This document shows, in pieces, positions 35,180 through 47,223 of a stretch of DNA of 64,000 bases (positions are counted from its first letter, which is position 1; each line of letters starts with the position of its first letter). This DNA comes from Phoronis australis (taxonomy: Eukaryota > Phoronida > Phoronidae): contig NMRA01000011.1 in the NCBI GenBank assembly GCA_002633005.1, forward strand, positions 30,324 to 94,323, in the 5' to 3' direction. Both the position numbers and the translations under genes were made by a program. The notes below the pieces were generated by a model. It was not told the DNA's origin and made no database searches. It saw nothing but the letters and a program-made list of their open reading frames with translations.

Positions 35180-35640
35180 TATAGATTATTACATGGCGAA
35201 GTCGTTATCCCTCGTTATTTAGAGCCTGAGTGGATTTTGGAGAATTATCGCCCGAGGGCATTATCCCAGAGGGTGATAATTCTACAAAATCCATGATTGC
35301 TCTAGATAACGGGAATAACGACTGAGAACATGTAATAATCTATTTGTACCACATACTGAACGAGAAACATTGCAATGAATCGATCTACCTTTCTCGACTT
35401 GCCTCGGCTTTGTACCTACTTTCTATGTCAGAGGTCCGGGGTCAGAGGTCGCGACCTTTTAAGAAAAGCCGAGCTATTTTTGTCAAATAATGTTTTCACT
35501 CAAAACCAATTGAAAATTTAAACAAAATGGAAATAAAGAGAATCTATAAATTAAGGTTTAGCTACTATTATAGCTTACTACACATTTCATCACGCTAAGC
35601 TTCGACCGGGAAAATATCGTCTACCAAAGTAGGTTACCAG
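35180..35640 (-). repeat. Foldback repeat, right arm
   Basis: Inverted counterpart of 34185-34640, with its own internal palindrome at 35184-35343. The 540-bp region between the arms holds the first SINE-like copy and about 135 bp of AT-rich DNA. Confidence 0.85.
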
Positions 35641-35644
35641 AAGT

Positions 35645-36050
35645 AACTGAGTATAATGCTCAAGTCAAAGGATCCCGACGACAAGATACCCGCATTCAAA
35701 TTGGAGATCGGTGGTTTACAAGTGAGAGAACACGAGAGAAAAAATTCACTGAATTAAGATATCGTTTTTATGGAAATTATGCGTCTTTTTTTCATAGCGT
35801 ATAAATGTTGGTACAATGCCCTTTGCTGAACATGCGATTCTTGCGCGTGCTCATTTAAGTATTCTATTTTCACGCTCGATGACGTCAGCCGCTGAGTTGT
35901 GTAGTGATAAAGTCGGCGACTCGAAACTCTTGAGGCTCGGGTTCGAATCTGGCCTCGGTTTCCCGCCAAAATGACATCTCACTAGTGAGATAACTAAGTG
36001 GGTTATTACACGGTTGTATCTGCCATTCCACGCTAATATTGTGGTATAAA
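35645..36050 (+). repeat. tRNA-SINE-like repeat, copy 2
   Basis: Second direct copy. It has TTGTGTAGTGATAAAG near 35894 (A-box-like) and GGGTTCGAATCTGG near 35938, which matches the B-box consensus GGTTCGANNCC except at the penultimate base. The better B box suggests copy 2 is nearer the ancestral form. No poly(A) or clear target duplication was found. Confidence 0.6.
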
Positions 36051-38680
36051 ATGTCTTATCTGCTATCCAAGCAGTAGGACTCTTCACTTGTTGAATGACA
36101 GTCCTCTAGTGTTGGTGAATCTTCCAACTACACACGCTGTAGGCGTATTGCGACAGTATACTTGTTGGTCACAGTCTCTGGTGACGCAACACGTATACAG
36201 TAGGTAGTATCTCACTACCCACGATGCAAGCGACAAGCTCCTGGTTAAATTCCTGTTCGCTAATCCTTGCCCTTGCCAATTCCTCTTCAGAATCTTCCAC
36301 GAGATGACTTTGTTGTACAATATCCTCTGTACACTGTAGCAATTCTTTATTCTTCAATGACTATAGCTCATTTGAACATCCTCTTCATTTTAGCCCAAGT
36401 TATATTTATCTACTTATTTAGCGATTGGCTAATAAAAACCACATGATCGTATCCAATCTTATCGTTGGCCGTTACGATTTGTTCTCAGAAATTTCTAGAA
36501 TCTCGACAGTGCTTTAACCCCAGAACCAAAGTTGTAAACACCATCTAAAAATAGAGTTTTTGACGTTTAAATACATGTCAACAAGTTTGACCCCATGATT
36601 CAAAAGTACATACAAATTTCGGGCAACATAATGATCTGTTGTTACTGATTACTTAATCAATATTTATTCTGACAAGCTGGTTCAGTAGTATTTTTGTACC
36701 TAGGTACACTTATAATCAAATCACTGCATATGCCTGTATGCGATATATCTGTATGGAAAAATCTTGTGGAAAAACGCATGTTTCCGCGTATAGGCGCATG
36801 ATCTTATTTGCGGAGTTACACGAAAGAGCTAATACCATTGCCTAGGGTTACTGCAAACCGCGACATTCTTAAAGTAAATATATGTAGCCTGCCTGGGGTG
36901 TTTCCGTTACACAACAACGAATAAGCATTGTAAGATCTTGCGACTTTCGTTTCTAGCCAGATTCTCAAAATCCCGATGAAAGTCATTGATGTACAAAATA
37001 TTTTCTTGTAAAGCAACATCTACAGGCCCAATGCAACCAAAGGTTAAAGTACTATTTGAAAATAGAATGCATCACGATTAGACGATTTTCTTAAACGTAG
37101 AAGACATTTATTAACACCATTTTCCAGATGCTGGAAATGAGAAAAAAAATTCGATGTCTTCGCCCGATGTGTCGAAAAACAACATAGCCGGGTCATGTCG
37201 TGGTCAATTATAACGTGTACATAGATACTAAAAACGGTAGAAGTATCTCGTCGGAAATCATAGTAAGATCAGCCTTGGTTACCTAATTGCCCACATTATT
37301 CGTGTTCTACGGAAGTGACAATTAAGTCTTCGCAGGCTAATTGAAATACTCAGTTTTAATTTCAGTACCCGTATATTTGCTAATATTATTTGACCAATCA
37401 ATTTTCAAGAACACAAACCTTCCGAAGTTCTCCGCTGTGTTTGCCAGGGTATAGGGAAGTTGAACGGAACCGCTGCAAGGCTTTTGCTGAAGAGTGTGTT
37501 GCCATTCTTGTTTAGGCATTGTAATGTCACAACATTGACATCTTTTGACGGAAACGTCGCCGGACGATTTTTGATTATAATAAAGTTACCTATTTCTGGG
37601 TAAAAGACCAAGCGAAGGCAAGAGGTAAGTTTACATGCCGATTCCCTAGCCTCATTCATGCGAAAGCGCCTTCCGTAGATGCAAGTCTCGCGAAAACGCT
37701 TTTTAGCTTTCGAAAACATCCTTCGATAGCGTGATAATGGAACAGCAATGCCTTGATAGAAGTAGTTTACTTATATATTTGATCAAAAATAAACGTCACG
37801 CCAGAATAATGATGACATAAATGACCTTCCAATCCGCTAACGTGCAGGTGGAGCAGTGGGAAAATAGTGACACTTTCGAAAGGGAAGATCCTGCATTCGA
37901 CTCACGATTAGGTATCCAGAAATTCAATTAATACATTTGTACAGCTAGCGTCACCATAACACTAATAAAATATCTGAACTATGGAGGTATTGTTTAACTT
38001 ACGAGATCCGTGCGACCTATCATTGTTTTCCTTTGTTGTGCCTTTGTTGGATATAACAATGCAAGTCGCATGGATATCGTTATGGGCGCACATCAGCCTG
38101 CGATTACAGTAAGCAAACACAACAATGAATACGGTTATCTACTAATCTCTATGCAACGAGCTTGCGACCTAGTTTCCGTGGAGAACTTCAGATGGAGAAC
38201 TTTTGACTGCAGGTGAGCTTCAATCTCTCGTACAGTATAATTATATTATATAATACTGGTTAACCTTACATAACCAGTCCAACACAAGTTTCACGAGCAC
38301 TTTCCCGGGGTTTCAATATTTCTTCAAATGTTTTTACGTTCACTCTTTGAACTAAATGGAGCAAAGGATACAATTTTTCCGTTATCTATAATCATGATGG
38401 ACTTCTCAGCGGACGGTAGACTTTGCCAGTAGATCGGACTGAACAGTTAAAATGCATGCTAGTCGAAAAGACAAAAGAAGAAGTTTATCGAATATATCGC
38501 AGATACAAAGGATGATTACCAAAGATGCCCACTAAAGGGAGCATACATGTAGCTAGTAAACTTACAATAGCCGGTAGGGGTTGCATAGCCATGTTCTCCT
38601 AAATAGAAACAGACCCGCCGAGACATGTTCTCCCAAGTAAGAAAGCATACTAATTTTCTTGGAGTGACTTGGCCTCTAAA
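36051..38680. other. Intergenic DNA with weak candidates only
   Basis: A minus-strand frame at 36169-36357 is acidic and helix-like (EDSEEELARARISEQEFNQE) with no family match. A weak tRNA-like segment (GGTGGAGCAGTGGGAAAATAG, then GCATTCGACTC) lies near 37848-37905. Neither is strong enough to call a gene. Confidence 0.3.
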
Positions 38681-38689
38681 GACCCGAGA

Positions 38690-39480
38690 TGGACGCCAAA
38701 AACGGCCAGTACGAGGCGCACACTATGTCAAATCTGTTTGAAAACGGGAAGGTGTCGTCGCCTTTTTTAATAGGAAGCTATTTGCCAGATTTCATAAAAA
38801 TACGTCAAACAACTCTAAAGATACAGAGTAAAAGGGTAAAAGACAAAGCTACCACTAGATGTCACAGCGGTAGTGGGATCTGTACGAGAGACGTCATCAG
38901 TAGTTGTCAGGAATTACTACAAAAACACATGCCTGAAATTTAACCTGACAAAGATCCTGCAGAGGGTTTAGGAAACAAAACCACGGTCGCAAAAACTGCC
39001 ACTAGAAGGGGGCTAACTAAGAGTTATCGCCAACCGACCTTTTCCCTGTAGGAGCATGTAATGTGCCAAGTTTCATAATCATCCTTAGAGTGGTTTGGAT
39101 GATATAGAAATGCAGACGCCAAAAAACAGACTCAAACACAATAAAAATGGCCACTTGGTGGTGGACCCAACAGGAAGATATTAATAGATGACGATTCACT
39201 AAAAATATCCGTCAAGGAAGTTCAAAGATACAGAAAAAAACGGAAAATTGAAATTGCCGATTGGCGGCACAGTGGTTGTCGGATCCGTTCGAAAGAGGCC
39301 ATCGTCTGTTGTCAGCTTGACTGATATAAATGCACTTGCACTTAATAAAGTCACTGCAGAAAGTTTAGGAGATACATCTGTGGACGCAAAAAATGCAACT
39401 ATGAGTCGCCACAGTTGTTGGAGCCTTCCGAAAATCATCGTCAGCTGTTGTCTTCGCAGCAGGAACATATATATCAATTT
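38690..39480 (+). repeat. A-B-C satellite, locus 2
   Basis: Core boxes near 38708 (C), 38855 (A, CCACTAGATGTCAC), 39002 (B, CCACTAGAAGGGGG), 39154 (C, CCACTTGGTGGTGG), 39259 (A, diverged) and 39399 (B, diverged). Spacings are 147, 147, 152, 105 and 140 bp, so one monomer carries a deletion. Phrases such as ATTTCATAAAAATACGTCAA recur from monomer to monomer. More diverged than the 45.8-kb array. Confidence 0.8.
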
Positions 39481-40101
39481 TCGAAACCGTCCTTAGAGTA
39501 GTTTGGCAGATAGAGGGGCAGACGCCAAAAAATATTCACAAACAGTTAAGTATCGCCAAATATACCGAATCCATCTAAAAACAGTAGGGTGGTATCACTT
39601 CACTATGGGATACCTATACGCCAAATTTAATATAAATCCTTTAAAATTATGTAAGGCTCTGGAGAAATTCCCATTTTGGTCAACCGAGGAACATCGTATC
39701 TCAAAAATGGCTAATTGGGTTTACATGAAACTATCAGGTACTATGTTATATACATTGTTCTCCAAAATAATGTTAAGAATTGCTTTTAAAATATTCCACT
39801 TTTACACGAGGAAATAAAAATAGGAGTTTATGATTTTTGTGAAAAAATCAAAGTTGCATAAAACGCAAACGAAACGATAATTTAGAAAACTCTAACAACG
39901 AAACTTGAACATTAAATATACTTTCTTATTAATATCTCGATCGGTTGTCATGCTAAAATGATGTATATAATTTATCCTGCAGGCAGGTGCAAGGATACGA
40001 ATCATCATACCGACTACACTAAGTCGCGCAGGTGTCAAATGGACGATCTCTTCTGTCATGGTGATAGGATCAAAATGTAAACTTATCAACTTGACGTAAA
40101 A
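39481..40101. other. Upstream region of GPCR copy 2
   Basis: AT-rich. The edge of the satellite fades out here. No clear promoter element or splice acceptor before the start codon. Confidence 0.3.
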
Positions 40102-41220
40102 ATGTTAAGAGGAAATGGTACTTCTTCGATGAAGGACATATTTCACATGCCTACATGGGCGAAAGTGCTGTTTTATCTAGGATATATTACTGTTGTTGCC
40201 ATCGGAGTGCTTGGAAACTCTTCTGTTATAGCAATCGTGATTAAGAATGTAAAGCTGAGAACTTCGACAAACATTCTCGTTTGCAATCTTTGTGCTGTTA
40301 ACATAATCATGTGCTTTCCAACATTCGTGTTCGTGCATACGTATGTAACGCTGGAAAGAGGATATATTGGTGTTGATATATTGACTGGATTACAGATTGT
40401 GTTATTTGTTGCCGGCATCGTCTCAACGTGGACGTCTACAGCCATATCCGTTCTTCGTCGTCGAGGCTTTGTGAGTATGTGGAGATTCAAAGCATCAAAA
40501 TTGGCCACAGCAGCAGTTTTGGCAACCATTTGGATATCCGCTATTTTAATAATATGTGCGTCAGTTATTTCTGGAATAGCCGGTGTGCATTTTTTGCATA
40601 CGACAAATAAAGGTAGCTCCTTAGCGAACACGAGTGAGCTTTCCGGTGGAAAACGATCAGGCTATAGGATATATCTCATCGCTGTACTCGTGACCCAGAC
40701 GGTTCTCCCTGCCGCCATCATGTGCTTAAATTATTCCAAAGTAAGTTGGACATTAAGAAATCATCTCAAAAATGTTAAAGGATCCAAAACTCGGGATATG
40801 GAAATGAAAGATTTTAATCGATACCGGAAGATGAATCTCATGCTGGTCTTGATTGTGGCATCGTTCATCTCATGTTATCTTCCATTGTCTCTGTTTTTTG
40901 TGATCAGAGAATTTGCCTCGCTAGATATTACAAGGGAGACAAATTTGAAACTAGAATTTTGGTTGTCTCACTTGATCCTTCTTTCTGGTGCTTGTAATCC
41001 AGTGTTATACGGTTATATGAACACGACTATACGTCAGGAGATAACGAAAATGAAGAATCAGGTCGTTGTTCTAGTTTGTCAGAAGAAATCATCGGTTCCA
41101 GCAGAAGTGGCCGATGAACTATTCGTCATAGATGAAAATTCGCCACAAGTAGGGGCTTATGGGAATGCATTCAGTGCAAGGAATAGTCCTGAAGGAGCAA
41201 TCGAGATGTCACATCTTTGA
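40102..41220 (+). CDS. Class A (rhodopsin-like) GPCR, copy 2
   Basis: 372 residues, single exon, same strand as copy 1 and 14 kb downstream. Approximate helices: TM1 22-47 (G38-N39), TM2 57-79 (N67 at the usual Asp site), TM3 93-119, TM4 131-155 (W144), TM5 188-213 (P203, Y211), TM6 243-268 (C258-Y-L-P261), TM7 283-307 (N299-P-V-L-Y303). The DRY site is L118-R119-R120. No Cys lies at the TM3 start or in loop 2. N5 (NGT) is a possible glycosylation site. The tail ends MSHL; Cys326 near helix 8 could be palmitoylated. Both copies are intact and share every departure from the class A consensus, so these are lineage features, not decay. Ligand unknown. Confidence 0.9.
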   Translation: MLRGNGTSSMKDIFHMPTWAKVLFYLGYITVVAIGVLGNSSVIAIVIKNVKLRTSTNILVCNLCAVNIIMCFPTFVFVHTYVTLERGYIGVDILTGLQIVLFVAGIVSTWTSTAISVLRRRGFVSMWRFKASKLATAAVLATIWISAILIICASVISGIAGVHFLHTTNKGSSLANTSELSGGKRSGYRIYLIAVLVTQTVLPAAIMCLNYSKVSWTLRNHLKNVKGSKTRDMEMKDFNRYRKMNLMLVLIVASFISCYLPLSLFFVIREFASLDITRETNLKLEFWLSHLILLSGACNPVLYGYMNTTIRQEITKMKNQVVVLVCQKKSSVPAEVADELFVIDENSPQVGAYGNAFSARNSPEGAIEMSHL

Positions 41221-43020
41221 TGCTTTGATGGGAGCTTAGAAACTCGTTCTTCACACGGCGTTTCAGCAGCGATTTTTCACACGAGCCTCAACTTTGTTCT
41301 ATGATACAGTCACGTTCTTGGCCGGTGTTCTTGATACTCTGTATCATAACTGAGTTCGCTGGAGGATTGCTTTTCGTGCCATAAAAAGAGTTCACAAGAA
41401 AGAAAATTGTAGTGGAATTTGAGTTCCACTTAAACACAAGATGCAGCAGTTGAAAGAGAAAGGCTCATTCTGTTTAGCTCAAAAAGTCAGCAGTGCAAAA
41501 TCCAAAAATACTGTCATCGTTTCTTTGCTGCGATATATTTTTTTTTTAATTTCTGTTACTTGCAAAAGAGAAGTTTGGGATACCTGAAATATAAAAAACA
41601 TTATCAATTCCCAGTAAACTATTTTGTGATGTCTGTACTTCGTCGAGCCCGCTCACGTCCTTGAATGTTCGTATGGAAACACCAGGCTGTCTTTTACTGA
41701 AATACATTTTTACGGGGTGTGACTGAGTGTTGTTTTTGAGAACCAAGCACGTCAGCGACACTGCTTAAAATACATATACGTCAGCATCGCTACATAATAT
41801 ATTACGTTTAATTTGTCAGGTATTTCGAAGCTGGTTACAGATGTGACCATAAACTGAACGATTTCTTGTCGAAAAAAATCTGAAAAAGTTAAGTAAGTCT
41901 GTAGGCCTACGGGACCTGTTGCAGACCACGGGATATGAGTAGTGTACCCTCGGTTCCCATGTGTGAACAATGGGTAAGAATATCACCCTTTTCTAAAAAT
42001 ATTAGGTTTCTAGTTTGGCCCCAGTTTCTGAAGAGTGCGCTGAGACTATACGTTTTTCACGAACTTCATCCAGCACTTATCTATTTTATTTCACAAAAAA
42101 TGTTCTAAAAATGATACCTTTTTCACGGGTGCCAGAGTAGAATCGGGTAAACTCATGAACTTCATAGGAGCCCTCTCAACGAAATTCTTGTGTTTTCCTG
42201 ATCCTTTCTTGTTGTACCACACCCTTTATCTCAAATCAAATTTACACCTCGAAAACACCCTTTTTCGAGAATTCTTTTTCACAGTTGTGTGTCAGGATAC
42301 CCAGTGGTCGTACATGTACGTGGTCCTAAGGGTAGCAGATTCTGAGCTTGTATCTGCCGTGCGCTCACCATGTGGTCTTCAAATGAAAACGTCAGTTTTC
42401 CGGTAAGTAAACGAAATATTACTAGTTAGATGACTTCAGACCTGGTAGAGCCAATAAGGCCGATTAAATCATTTTCGATAGACTATCACAGACCCCTAAT
42501 ACAGTGGTGTACGCCAATATCTGGAACCCCTCGGGTATTTTCAACTTTTTCGTAGACTCAAATTTCCTCTCGGAGGTGTTTCATAACTCTATATGTGGGA
42601 ACTTCAGTTATACAATAAGTCAGTCATGTTGCTTTCAAACTGGAAAATGATAGACATTATGCCATAAGTATAAATGGACGAAGACTGGCAAACTTTCTAG
42701 AGGAAATTAAATTTTAGGCTATGAAAAAGTCTAAAATATTCGAAGTGTTCCGGATAATGTCGCCTCTTAGTCAATAGGACCTAGGATGTAGGTACTTTTA
42801 TGACCTGGCACATTACTTTTATGCATGGCTACTAATTTATTTCCAATTCATTATTCGCGTCATCTGGACAAGCGAGTTTTTACAAAGACAGGCAACTGTC
42901 ATTTATGTCGAGAAGTAGACAGCGATGTAAACAACAGTAGTTATCATTCACGCCTTAATTTCTCTGGAAAAAACCCAAGCAATGCTCACAAAATTACACG
43001 GGTTTTAGTCTGAATGAAAA
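41221..43020. other. 3' flank of GPCR copy 2 and intergenic DNA
   Basis: No canonical AATAAA close to the stop. Short ORFs only. Nothing else recognised. Confidence 0.35.
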
Positions 43021-43165
43021 TTATAGTAATTCAAAAAATGCCACTAGATGACTCCACAGTAGTCGGGTTTGTCCCAAAATCCACGTCATTTGTAGTCTCT
43101 TTATTAGGAACATGACGTGACAAACTTCATCAAAATCTATCAAGGAACTTGTAATAAGCTTACTA
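43020..43165 (+). repeat. A-B-C satellite, single B monomer (locus 3)
   Basis: ATGCCACTAGATGACTCCACAG around 43044 followed by CAGTAGTCGGGTTTGTCC matches the B monomer of the main array. Adjacent CGTGACAAACTTCATCAAAA also fits. Neighbouring monomers are not recognisable. Confidence 0.65.
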
Positions 43166-45380
43166 AGCAACAGCCTCGTTCCCAAACATCAAGATGGCGC
43201 AGATCGGTTTAGCCATTTGAGGCTTGGCTATGGAAAATCAAATGTGCCAGAATTCTGACATATGTTTACGGAAATCGCCGGAATATCACGAGTAATAAAA
43301 AGTTTTATCAACTTTGAAATTTTTGTAGTATAATATAAAAACGAATACAGAGATCCACCTATTTAGAGAGTTTTAAAGAACTGAAATTACTCTCTTAAAA
43401 CCGATCAAATTTGTGTCTTCAATGAAATATGTATACGAGAAAGATTACTGCCAAATTATAGTATATGTATATGTATATGTTTCATTGAAAAGTAAGCTGT
43501 TCTTGGCCTTAGATAGTTTGATCAACAAACTTCCGTATTGTCTACATAAATGTCTTTCTACAGATGACAGTTGAAATTGTAGATCGCCGAGTGTTAGTGG
43601 CATCACGAACACAAATATATGTGTATATTATATAAAATAAAACACTGTACAAAACATTTCATAGTAAAACAGTTGCTGTACTTGGACTAGACTTCAGTCA
43701 TACAAGGCAAATAAATTTTAAAATCATAAACGATATCGTGTGTGATACATGAAACAAAAACAATGACTTCAAACACGAATATTAAGTAGCACAGAGCGCA
43801 ATTACAGAAGGAATTGTCATGGAAATTAATGACCTTTAAAACGTTGTAAAATTTAATAAAATACATATGTTTTACAAAATGTGGACATTAATTAAATAAC
43901 GACAAGGTACGATAGAACCCATTATCTTGGGAATTTATGTCAGGAGTATCAGTTTTTATTATTAAAGCTTCGAGAATTTCAAACGAAAGAAGTCACGTTC
44001 AACATACCTAACGATAGTGTTGTCAACAATATCTTAATGTGAGATTTTCTTTTTGTGGACAGTTTGAAAGTGATCTTTAATCAATCCATTTCGTAAATGC
44101 ATAGATAACCGACGAGATGAAGTGCAAGTTGTATATTTAAAACTAACATATCTAACTGAACCAATACATTGACGTTGTGAGGGCAATTGGACTAATAAAT
44201 CAAGTCAGTGTTGGCTAACATTAGGACAGACTTTGTGCACGTATTGTTTTAACCACAAGATCTTTAGTTTTATGGTTTTGGTAATGTTTAATTAACGAAA
44301 GGCTATCTTCTGGCTTAACGGTCTTAACATTATCATGGATGATCCGTTTTATATGTACATGTACATGTATGTATGCACGTATGTATGTATGTATATTAAA
44401 CAAAGATTCCACTTACAAAGCATATTAAGTCTAGTTACAGTTTCACAACAGCTTCCTGTCATTCTGTCAGCAAATACTGAATTAGCATGTGGTCACACGG
44501 CGGTGAATTAATTTTATTGCATCTGAAGCCGGCAACGCAGTATGATTAATCTATTGTTGATTTCTCAAAACATTACTCACTACTCCTAAGGTATTACAAA
44601 TTGTATCTATTGAGACAGACTTTGACACTTTGTTGCAATTTTATATAAGTAATGGTTAGGGTAAGAATAGTTCATTTTGAAATGGAACAATTCCGGCTCT
44701 CTACAGACATGTACATGATTTCACGCATCGCACTTGGTATTAACGGCGTACTTATTCTTTACTGCCGGGAATCACTGCCAAACCATTTCAGGATCTCGAG
44801 GAAATTAAAAAAAACGATATACCCGCTTTGCTCGCAACTTGATGGTTCGCACAAGCGGCCGGGGAACGATACTCCACACCGTAACGGCTCACACTCAGCT
44901 GAAGAACCACTGCACGTCGCTCTGTCGTGTACTCACCTCCTCAAAGGTTAACGCGACACCTTTTGGCGAGGTGAGATCGATTGTATACGAGGTGATGTGG
45001 ATGCAGACCGATTAAGACGGTAACAAAAACTACTTAAATCGGGTGGCATTCTCCTTTAATATAAAATAATTCAAAACAACAACCTTTATTACAAACAATA
45101 ACCAAACCAATGCCTTCTGTTTCATGAATCGGACAGCAAAAAGGCATGTGGAAATAATTGATCAAGTGTGAGAGCCACTGCTATCGAACTAGTACATGTT
45201 GAAATTGTTACAACAAGACTAAAATTATGCTGCAGTATGTCACGAAAAGAAGGGACAATTGCTTTTTTAGATTTTTTTCTGCAAGTATGTACTGTATTTC
45301 ATTTCTAAATGAAAAGTCTAGCCCGGCCCTAACAGGTTTGTCACTTTAGGGAACTTTCGAAAAGTTTCTCGCGTATTTAC
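43166..45380. other. Intergenic DNA with short microsatellites
   Basis: TATATG repeats lie near 43462-43480, and an alternating ACATGT/GTAT tract at about 44350-44395. No gene supported. Confidence 0.4.
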
Positions 45381-45390
45381 TTGCGTAGCT

Positions 45391-45536
45391 AAGTGTGTGT
45401 GTGTGTGCGTGTGTGTGCGTGTGTCAGTGTGTGAGCGTGTGTGTGTGTGTGTGTGTGCGTATACGGTGTGTGTGCGTATACGGTGTGTGTGTGCGTATAC
45501 GGTGTGTGTGCGTACGTACGCGCGTGTGTGTATCGG
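45391..45536 (+). repeat. GT-rich microsatellite with CGTATACG inserts
   Basis: A (GT)n tract with GC interruptions contains three copies of GCGTATACGGTGTGTGTG and ends CGTACGTACGCGCGTG. Alternating purine-pyrimidine sequence of this type favours Z-DNA. Translated frames through it are low-complexity artefacts. Confidence 0.95.
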
Positions 45537-45729
45537 TGCATGAACATATTATTATTGTTTTCAATTATTTCTACAGTAATTCATTTATGCAACGTTTATC
45601 TTGTGTTAAATCGATTTCTGTACAGTATTGTGAAGTACTATTTCACGTTCCTTTACCCGCGAAATAAAATTTAGGCCTAAACAAGAGTAACGCGGAGCTT
45701 TGAGATGCGCCCAGGGGTGCATTCAAGCG

Positions 45730-47105
45730 GTTTATTTGTTTCATAAAAATGACAAATAGATGACGTAAAACGTCCAACCCATTTAACAGAAAGCTATTTA
45801 CCAAATTTCATAAAAATCTGTCAACGAACTTCATAGAAACATACGAAAACGGGAAAATGAAATTGCCACTAGGGGGCACAGCGTCCGAGTGAAAGTCGTC
45901 GTCTATTTTTAGTTTCATATAAATACACTTACTGAACTTAATAAACATCTTGCAGCAGGTTAAGTAGATACAGCTATGGGCGCAAAATAAAACAAAAGTA
46001 CCACTAGGTGGCGCCACAGTAGTCGAGGTCGTCTTCGTCAAAAAACGTCCTCTTCACACCGAGAACATATACGCCAATTTTGAAGTCATCCTTATAGAAT
46101 GGTATTGTTGACAGATAGGTGGACGCTAAAAAAACATACTCGAAAACAGAAAAATGGCCGCTAGATGGTACACAATGCGTCAAATCCACCCGAAAACGGG
46201 AGGATAGCTTCACCTCAAAAATACATGCCTATATTCCAAATTTTATGAAACTCTGCTGATGACCTTTGAATATACAGAAGTAAACGTAAAAAATGCGCAT
46301 AGGGGGAACACTGGAAGTCAGATCCGTGCGAAAATCGTCGTCGTCCGTTGTCAACATAATATAAATACACTTGCTAAATTTTTTAAAGATCTCGTCTGCA
46401 AACGGTTTAGGATCAGATACAGCCATGGATGCAAAAAAAACAAAACTGCTACTAGGAGGCGTCACAGTAGTCGATGTCCGACATCAGAAAATCATCGTTA
46501 GCCATTTCCTTCATAGTGAGAACATACATGTCAATTTCAAGTTCACAATTATCCTTAGAACGGAAGGGTGTACGCCAAACAGTAAAAATGGCCACTAGGT
46601 GGCTCAAAATACCTCGCATCCATCTGAAAACGGGAATATAGTGTATTCTCACTAATAGATGCCTATACTTCCAGATTTTATGGAAATATGTTGCGGAACT
46701 TTGAAGATACAGAGGTAAACGTAAAACAATCTAAAATTGTAACTAGGGGGCGAACCAGAATTCCGATCCTTGTGGAATTCGTCTTCGTCCGCTGTCAAAA
46801 TCACTTAAATGTACTTTCTAAATTTAGTAAAGATTCTCCTGACGGTTTAGGAGATACAGCCATTGGCGCAAAAAACTGTCACTAGGAGGCGCCATAGTAG
46901 TCAAAGTCGTCGGAAAATCATCATCAGCCGCCCTCTAAATTTACAGATCACTTATGCCAATTTTCAAAATCATCCCCAGAGCGGTTTGGTCGATATAAGG
47001 GCGGACGCACTCGAAAACACTAAAAATGACCACTACGTGGCGCAAAGTACCTTGAATTCTTCCAAAAACGGCAAACATTTCACCCTCATGTTTTAAGTTT
47101 TGTCG
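45730..47105 (+). repeat. A-B-C satellite, main array (locus 4)
   Basis: Nine monomers, with core boxes at 45869 (A), 46004 (B), 46161 (C), 46299 (A), 46452 (B), 46595 (C), 46743 (A), 46882 (B) and 47033 (C). Mean spacing is 145 bp; same-type monomers are 430-448 bp apart. A boxes read GCCACTAGGGGGCAC-like, B boxes CCACTAGGTGGCGCCACAGT-like, and C boxes ATGGCCACTAGGTGGC-like. Each type has its own flanking phrases (B is followed by AGTAGTCG, C by AAAACGGGA). The array is therefore a three-monomer higher-order repeat present three times. No coding potential. Confidence 0.9.
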
Positions 47106-47223
47106 CTGACAGACCGGCCCACAGATGTCTTTCTCGGTAAACGATCGTGAAAATGCGTTCCATCGTTTCTTGTGTATGGTAACGCGCACTACGTCGTGAA
47201 TCATGGTCACTTATTTCACTTTC

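Noticed and set aside
36169-36357. Ubiquitin-interacting-motif-like helix (EEELARARISEQE)
   Set aside because: The Ala-to-Ser spacing is one residue short of the UIM pattern, and no gene context is seen.
37848-37905. tRNA or SINE promoter
   Set aside because: The A box has one mismatch and the B box three; no repeat partner seen in the window.
40173-40631. 152-codon ORF antisense to GPCR copy 2
   Set aside because: Shadow frame of a clearly conserved coding exon.
45395-45674. Cys/Val-rich ORFs over the GT tract
   Set aside because: Translation of a microsatellite; not a protein.
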